The position numbers and the translations under genes were made by a program. The notes under the pieces were generated by a model. The model was given only the letters and a program-made list of their open reading frames with translations, was not told where the DNA came from and ran no database searches. This document shows positions 14,490 through 18,280 of a DNA stretch of 18,280 nt, one piece after another. Origin of the DNA: Azohydromonas lata NBRC 102462 (GTDB lineage Bacteria > Pseudomonadota > Gammaproteobacteria > Burkholderiales > Burkholderiaceae_C); NCBI GenBank assembly GCA_945878385.1, contig CAMCTE010000027.1, positions 1 to 18,280 of the forward strand, written 5' to 3'. Every line of letters begins with the position of its first letter. Within the stretch, counting starts at the first letter, position 1.

Positions 14490-15117
14490 GCTCGACCGTG
14501 AGGGTTTCAGACCCAACGTCGGCATCATCCTGCTCAACGGCCGCAACCAGGTGTTCTGGGGCAAGCGGCTGAAGACGCATTCGTGGCAGTTTCCTCAAGG
14601 CGGCATCAAGCACGGGGAAACGCCCGAGCAGGCGATGTTCCGCGAACTGCATGAAGAAGTGGGTCTGCTCCCCGAGCATGTGCAGATCATCGCGCGCACC
14701 CGCGACTGGCTGCGTTATGAGGTGCCCGACCATTTCATCCGGCGCGAATCCCGCGGGCACTACCGCGGCCAGAAGCAGATCTGGTTCCTGCTCAAGCTGT
14801 TGGGGCGCGACAGCGACATGAACCTGCGCGCCACCGACCACCCCGAGTTCGATGCCTGGCGTTGGAACGACTACTGGGTGCCGCTGGATGTGGTGATCGA
14901 ATTCAAGCGCGGCGTGTACGAAATGGCGCTGACCGAATTGGCGCGCTTTCTGCCGCGCTCGCATTCGAGCAACCGCTATCTGCGGGGAGGCATGCGGGGC
15001 CATGGCGCATCGCATCCGGTGGTGCCGGCGGCCGACGCGCCCCCACCCGCACGCATCGAGCCGGATGCGGTGGCCGCGACCACGGGCGATGGCGCTGCTA
15101 CATCAGGACCAGGTTAG
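14488..15117 (+). CDS. rppH: RNA pyrophosphohydrolase RppH (Nudix)
   Basis: Nudix hydrolase of 209 residues that removes pyrophosphate from 5'-triphosphate mRNA ends and so opens them to RNase E decay. Start ATG 14488 gives MLDREGFRPNVGI, matching the family; a TTG at 14482 is in frame but unneeded. The Nudix box is complete, GGIKHGETPEQAMFRELHEEVGL (residues 38-60) including the metal-binding Glu56-Glu57. SWQFPQGG precedes it and GQKQIWFLL, PEFDAWRW and FKRGVY follow, all typical of RppH. The last ~40 residues are Ala/Pro/Gly-rich and extend beyond the 176-residue E. coli protein. The 3' end overlaps the proB 3' end on the other strand by 20 bp. Confidence 0.95.
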   Translation: MLDREGFRPNVGIILLNGRNQVFWGKRLKTHSWQFPQGGIKHGETPEQAMFRELHEEVGLLPEHVQIIARTRDWLRYEVPDHFIRRESRGHYRGQKQIWFLLKLLGRDSDMNLRATDHPEFDAWRWNDYWVPLDVVIEFKRGVYEMALTELARFLPRSHSSNRYLRGGMRGHGASHPVVPAADAPPPARIEPDAVAATTGDGAATSGPG

Positions 15118-16237
15118 TCCGGTGAATGAGCTCGGGCTCATAGGCGTAGCCCAGCACCGATTCAATCTGGGATGAAGCCTTGCGCGCAATGAGGCGCGCT
15201 TCGGTGCTGGCGTAGTTGGACAAGCCGCGTGCGATCACCTCGCCACCTGGGCGGCGCACGGCGATCACATCGCCCCGGTGAAATTCGCCTTCCACTTCCA
15301 CGACACCGATGGGCAGCAGGCTCTTGCCCTCGGCCAAGACCTTGGCCACGGCGCCTTCGTCCACGGACACGGCCCCGCGCAGTTGCAGATGGTCGGCCAT
15401 CCACTGCTTGCGCGCGGCCAACTTGGGTGTGGTGGCCACCAACGCAGTGCCGATGGGTTCACCCCGCGCCAAACGCAACAGCACATCGGGTTCGCGCCCC
15501 CAGGCGATGACGGTGGATGCACCACTGCCGGCCGCCCGCTTGGCGGCCAAGACCTTGGTGATCATGCCGCCCTTGCCGATGGAGGAACCGGCACCACCGG
15601 CCATCTGTTCCAGTTGGGGGTCACCTGCAGGCGCCACATCGATGAAGCGGGCCTGCGGGTCCTTGCGCGGGTCGGCGCTGTACAGGCCTTTTTGGTCGGT
15701 GAGGATGACCAAGGCGTCGGCCTCCACCAAGTTCGCCACCAGGGCTCCCAGGGTGTCGTTGTCGCCGAACTTGATTTCGTCGTTGACCACCGTGTCGTTT
15801 TCGTTGATCACGGGAATGACCTGCAAGCCCAGCAGGGTGAGCAAGGTGGAGCGGGCATTGAGGTAGCGCTCACGGTCGGCCAAGTCGGCGTGGGTGAGCA
15901 ACACCTGCGCACTGTGCAAACCCTGTTCGCGCAGCAGCGATTCGTACATCTGCACCAGCCCCATCTGGCCCACGGCGGCGGCGGCCTGCAGTTCATGCAG
16001 TTCATGCGGGCGCTGGGCCCAACCGAGCCGCTTCATGCCCTCTGCAATGGCACCGCTGGACACCATGATCACCTCGCGGCCCTCGCGCGCCAGGCAAGCC
16101 ATCTGGCGGCACCAGTTGCCGATGGCCTGGGCGTCGACGCCACGGCCTTCATCGGTGACCAGGCTGGAGCCCACCTTGATGACGATGCGGCGGGCCTCGC
16201 GCAGCACGGCCGCGTTCAGGGTCGGGGTGTCAGTCAC
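15098..16237 (-). CDS. proB: Glutamate 5-kinase
   Basis: Phosphorylates glutamate to gamma-glutamyl phosphate, first step of proline synthesis; 379 residues. The start is GTG 16237, giving MTDTPTLNAAVLREARRIVI; the longer open frame upstream lies inside obgE and is excluded. The amino-acid-kinase domain shows VIKVGSSLV, MVSSGAIAEG, VINENDTV, FGDNDTLGA and GKGGMITK. A C-terminal PUA domain (about 285-365) is present with LLPIGVVEVEGEF and GEVIARGLSNY, as in most bacterial ProB proteins. GTG overlaps the obgE stop by 8 bp and has no visible Shine-Dalgarno, so translation is probably coupled to obgE. The ORF ends with TAG, within the last codons of rppH. Confidence 0.96.
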   Translation of the reverse strand: MTDTPTLNAAVLREARRIVIKVGSSLVTDEGRGVDAQAIGNWCRQMACLAREGREVIMVSSGAIAEGMKRLGWAQRPHELHELQAAAAVGQMGLVQMYESLLREQGLHSAQVLLTHADLADRERYLNARSTLLTLLGLQVIPVINENDTVVNDEIKFGDNDTLGALVANLVEADALVILTDQKGLYSADPRKDPQARFIDVAPAGDPQLEQMAGGAGSSIGKGGMITKVLAAKRAAGSGASTVIAWGREPDVLLRLARGEPIGTALVATTPKLAARKQWMADHLQLRGAVSVDEGAVAKVLAEGKSLLPIGVVEVEGEFHRGDVIAVRRPGGEVIARGLSNYASTEARLIARKASSQIESVLGYAYEPELIHRTNLVLM

Positions 16238-17333
16238 GACGGAAGCGGGGGTCTTCGGGTTCGGGTTGTGGCAACACTTCGGCCGAGGCTTCAAAACGCG
16301 CATCGGGCTCGGGGATGACCGGCGCACGGTGGGCCGCCACATGGTCGAAGATGGCGTGGATCAATGGGTCCAGCCCCTGGCGCGCCAGGGCCGAGATTTC
16401 GAACACCGGGCCCTTCCACTTGAAGCGTTTGACGAAGTCCTTCACACGGGCGGCGCGGTCATCGTCGGGCACCATGTCCATCTTGTTGAGAACCAACCAG
16501 CGCGGCTTCTTGTGAAGCGCCTCGTCGTACTTGCGCAGTTCCTCAACGATGGCCTTGGCCTGCTGCACCGGATCGGTGTCATCAAAAGGCGCCAAGTCCA
16601 CCAGATGCAGCAACAGTTCGGTGCGCTGCAGGTGGCGCAGGAATTGGTGACCCAGGCCCGCGCCTTCGGCCGCGCCTTCAATCAGACCGGGGATGTCGGC
16701 CACCACAAAGCTTTTTTCGGGGCCCACGCGCACCACACCCAGGTTGGGGTGCAAGGTGGTGAAAGGGTAGTCGGCAATCTTGGGGCGCGCGTTGGAGATG
16801 GACGCGATCAAGGTGCTCTTGCCGGCATTGGGCATGCCCAGCAGGCCCACATCGGCCAGCACGCGCAACTCCAACTGCAGTTTCTTGGATTCGCCCGGCC
16901 AGCCAGGGGTTTTCTGCCGCGGGGCGCGGTTGGTGCTGGTCTTGTAGTGAAGGTTGCCAAAGCCACCATCGCCACCCTTGCACACCAGCACCGGCTCACC
17001 CGGCACCAGCAGCTCGGCCACCACCTCGTGGGTTTCCGCGTCGCGCAGGATGGTGCCCACGGGCATGCGCAGCACAATGTCATCCGCCGCCGCGCCGAAC
17101 TGGTCGGAACCGCGGCCGGGCTCACCGTTCTTGGCCTCATGGCGGCGCGCGTAGCGGTAATCGATCAGGGTGTTGAGGTTGCGGTCGCCCACCGCCCACA
17201 CACTGCCCCCGCGACCACCATTGCCGCCATCGGGCCCACCGAAGGGAATGAACTTTTCGCGCCGAAAGCTCACGCAACCGGCGCCGCCGTTGCCGGCTGC
17301 GACATCAATGGTGGCTTCGTCGACGAATTTCAT
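16230..17333 (-). CDS. obgE: Obg-family GTPase ObgE/CgtA
   Basis: Essential GTPase acting in late 50S ribosome assembly and linked to stress and (p)ppGpp control; 367 residues. The N-terminal Obg domain (about 1-158) is the glycine-rich type: GNGGAGCVSFRREKF, GGPDGGNGGRGGSV and GGDGGFGNLHYKT. The GTPase domain follows with G1 GMPNAGKS (166-173), the FTT of switch I (191-193), G3 DIPG (213-216), G4 NKMD (283-286) and G5 SAL (314-316). The C-terminal tail (about 340-367) is acidic and Pro-rich. It lies in the conserved rplU-rpmA-obgE order. ATG 17333 gives the standard start MKFVDEA. A UUCG hairpin separates it from rpmA. Confidence 0.98.
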   Translation of the reverse strand: MKFVDEATIDVAAGNGGAGCVSFRREKFIPFGGPDGGNGGRGGSVWAVGDRNLNTLIDYRYARRHEAKNGEPGRGSDQFGAAADDIVLRMPVGTILRDAETHEVVAELLVPGEPVLVCKGGDGGFGNLHYKTSTNRAPRQKTPGWPGESKKLQLELRVLADVGLLGMPNAGKSTLIASISNARPKIADYPFTTLHPNLGVVRVGPEKSFVVADIPGLIEGAAEGAGLGHQFLRHLQRTELLLHLVDLAPFDDTDPVQQAKAIVEELRKYDEALHKKPRWLVLNKMDMVPDDDRAARVKDFVKRFKWKGPVFEISALARQGLDPLIHAIFDHVAAHRAPVIPEPDARFEASAEVLPQPEPEDPRFRRD

Positions 17334-17342
17334 GGGGGTCTC

Positions 17343-17372
17343 AAAACGGCAAACCCCGGCGAACCGGGGCTT
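17343..17372 (-). terminator. UUCG-capped hairpin between rpmA and obgE, possible attenuator
   Basis: On the minus strand AAGCCCCGG pairs with CCGGGGTTT (17372-17364 with 17359-17351, including one G-T pair) around a TTCG tetraloop. GCCGTTTTG follows downstream. UUCG-capped C-G stems are unusually stable in RNA. The T-run is short and displaced by four bases, so partial termination fits better than full termination before an essential gene. Confidence 0.6.
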
Positions 17373-17396
17373 GCGTGAGGTGCATCAGCGCCGGCT

Positions 17397-17654
17397 TCAG
17401 GCGGGCGTGACGGCCACCGTGTGGCGGTTGAGATCGCCCTTGACGGCGAAGCTCACCGTGCCGTCCACGAGGGCGTACAGGGTGTGGTCCTTGCCCATGC
17501 CCACATTCGGGCCGGCATGGAAACGGGTGCCGCGCTGGCGCACGATGATTGAGCCGGCCGGAATGGTCTGGCCGCCGAACACCTTGACGCCGAGCATCTT
17601 GGGTTTGGAATCGCGGCCGTTGCGCGTTGAGCCGCCGCCTTTTTTCTGTGCCAT
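17397..17654 (-). CDS. rpmA: 50S ribosomal protein L27
   Basis: 85-residue L27, whose N-terminal tail reaches the peptidyl-transferase centre. The sequence begins MAQKKGGGSTRNGRDSKPKM, the normal start without the cleaved leader found in Firmicutes. GTRFHAGPNVGMGKDHTLYA is the conserved core. ATG 17654 has GGAGT about 8 bp upstream. It lies 38 bp after rplU and 63 bp before obgE, and is part of the same operon. Confidence 0.99.
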   Translation of the reverse strand: MAQKKGGGSTRNGRDSKPKMLGVKVFGGQTIPAGSIIVRQRGTRFHAGPNVGMGKDHTLYALVDGTVSFAVKGDLNRHTVAVTPA

Positions 17655-17692
17655 GGATCTTTACTCCTGGAAGGTTGGGAAGGGGCAGTGCC

Positions 17693-18004
17693 TCAGGCGT
17701 TCACGGAGCTGATTTCCAGCTCGGTGAAAGTCTGGCGATGGCCTTGCGACTTCTTGTAGTGCTTGCGACGGCGCATCTTGAAGATGCGCACCTTGTCGTG
17801 CTTGCCGTGGGCCACCACAGTGGCTTTCACGGTTGCACCTGCCAGCACAGGCGTGCCAACCTTCAGTTCGGCGCCGCTTCCGACGGCCAGAACCTGGTCA
17901 ATCACGATTTCCTGGCCAACGTCCGCAGCAATCTGTTCTACTTTGATCTTCTCGCCGGCAGCAACCTTGTATTGCTTGCCACCGGTTTTTATGACCGCGT
18001 ACAT
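17693..18004 (-). CDS. rplU: 50S ribosomal protein L21
   Basis: 103 residues, the same length as E. coli L21, which binds 23S rRNA in the large subunit. The start MYAVIKTGGKQYKV and the C-terminal region with FKMRRRKHYKKSQGHRQTFT are diagnostic. ATG 18004 is preceded by AAAGGA with a 7-bp spacer. The frame stays open for another 50 codons upstream, but that sequence has no L21 homology pattern and covers the leader and promoter, so it is not used. This is the first gene of the rplU-rpmA-obgE-proB operon. Confidence 0.99.
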   Translation of the reverse strand: MYAVIKTGGKQYKVAAGEKIKVEQIAADVGQEIVIDQVLAVGSGAELKVGTPVLAGATVKATVVAHGKHDKVRIFKMRRRKHYKKSQGHRQTFTELEISSVNA

Positions 18005-18116
18005 GGGAAATCCTTTCGTTGATCGTCTCCCCCCAAGGCCCGCTGCCTTTTGTAAATTCAGCAGCAGCCCATGAAGAGCCTGCTCCCACGCCGCGGGCAA
18101 GCCACACGGCAGGGAA
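18005..18116 (-). other. 5' leader of the rplU operon, candidate regulatory RNA
   Basis: The ~112-nt stretch between the predicted start and rplU can form at least two hairpins. CCTGC pairs with GCAGG around a Cys-rich GC stretch, and a CTGCT-type arm pairs with GGCAGC around an A/U-rich loop. L21 operons in some bacteria carry autoregulatory leaders. I cannot match this to a described family by eye, so a role is inference only. Confidence 0.35.
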
Positions 18117-18122
18117 CCCAAG

Positions 18123-18128
18123 ATTATA
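18123..18128 (-). promoter_or_regulatory. Likely -10 element of the rplU operon promoter
   Basis: On the minus strand TATAAT reads from 18128 to 18123, a perfect -10. A 17-bp spacer gives TACACC as -35 (three of six); TTGTAC (18154-18149) matches better but lies 20 bp away. Expected transcription start is near 18116, which gives a leader of about 110 nt. Confidence 0.6.
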
Positions 18129-18192
18129 GCCAGAACCGGCGAGCAGGTGTACAAGACAGCAGCCCTAGGCCGGCAGCGGGCGCGCCGCTTCC

Positions 18193-18198
18193 TATAAT
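18193..18198 (+). promoter_or_regulatory. -10 element for the divergent gene at the right edge
   Basis: A perfect TATAAT at 18193-18198 on the + strand lies 26 bp before a GTG that opens the last frame. No convincing -35 is seen at 17 bp. Together with the minus-strand -10 at 18123-18128 it makes a divergent promoter region. Confidence 0.5.
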
Positions 18199-18224
18199 CA
18201 GGCGCTTACACCTTCGACTGTCTT

Positions 18225-18280
18225 GTGAACACGACCCCCACGGCTGAAATGGATTGCACCGCTTGGTTGGACGACCAGAT
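18225..18280 (+). CDS. Start of an unidentified gene (3' truncated by window edge)
   Basis: From GTG 18225 a frame stays open to the end of the window (18 codons, MNTTPTAEMDCTAWLDDQ); ATG 18249 is an alternative start in the same frame. The upstream TATAAT supports a transcribed gene diverging from rplU. In many Burkholderiales the gene in this position is a polyprenyl diphosphate synthase (ispB), but these residues do not show that family's pattern, so I leave it unnamed. Confidence 0.45.
   Translation, partial: MNTTPTAEMDCTAWLDDQ

Noticed and set aside
15894..17378. 494-codon + frame opposite proB and obgE
   Set aside because: Antisense shadow of two unmistakable conserved genes; crosses both gene ends and has no ribosome-binding site.
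18005..18154. N-terminal extension of L21 in the open frame up to 18154
   Set aside because: L21 is 103 residues from ATG 18004 with a good Shine-Dalgarno; the extension covers the promoter and leader.
1..18280. Mobile elements, CRISPR arrays, tRNA or rRNA genes, toxin-antitoxin or defence genes
   Set aside because: I looked on both strands and saw no transposase, integrase, regular spaced repeats, tRNA cloverleaf or defence domains; the gene content is conserved housekeeping.

Overview
The window reads as ordinary chromosomal core DNA of a GC-rich betaproteobacterium, most likely order Burkholderiales and plausibly family Comamonadaceae. This rests on the high GC third positions, the style of the branched-chain-type (HAAT) ABC transporter, and the neighbourhoods miaB / hemA-prfA-prmC-grxD-ubiX and rplU-rpmA-obgE-proB next to rppH and proS. 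The taxonomic placement is inference. I see no insertion sequence, prophage, CRISPR array, tRNA or rRNA gene.

Left part (1-4514, all +): a five-gene HAAT-family ABC transporter operon. It runs ATPase 1 (LivG-like, 5' end outside the window), ATPase 2 (LivF-like), periplasmic binding protein, permease LivH and permease LivM, and closes with a clear intrinsic terminator. An 11-bp perfect hairpin sits between the binding-protein gene and livH. The transported substrate cannot be read from the sequence.

Middle (4660-11944, mostly +): a lone GT4-type glycosyltransferase, then miaB (tRNA ms2i6A methylthiotransferase). A small three-helix membrane protein on the minus strand diverges from hemA across only 28 bp. 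Then hemA (glutamyl-tRNA reductase), prfA (RF1) and prmC (methyltransferase of the RF GGQ glutamine) overlap end to end, followed by grxD (monothiol CGFS glutaredoxin) and ubiX (flavin prenyltransferase). The theme is translation termination, tRNA modification, tetrapyrrole, Fe-S and ubiquinone metabolism.

Right part (12014-18004, mostly -): read from right to left, rplU (L21), rpmA (L27), obgE (ribosome-assembly GTPase) and proB (glutamate 5-kinase) form one likely operon with a ~110-nt leader before rplU. rppH (RNA pyrophosphohydrolase) lies on the + strand and overlaps proB tail to tail by 20 bp. proS (prolyl-tRNA synthetase) and a small lytic transglycosylase follow on the minus strand. 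A divergent gene begins at the right edge but is too short to name.

I did not find a convincing new multi-gene system. The points worth a second look are small. They are two mini-ORFs whose stop codons overlap the start codons of real genes (before livF and the glycosyltransferase), a compact divergent promoter predicted to give nearly leaderless mRNAs for hemA and its neighbour, and an inverted repeat that covers the rppH ribosome-binding site and start codon. Others are intercistronic hairpins in the liv and obgE operons and a Walker A Lys-to-Arg change in LivF.
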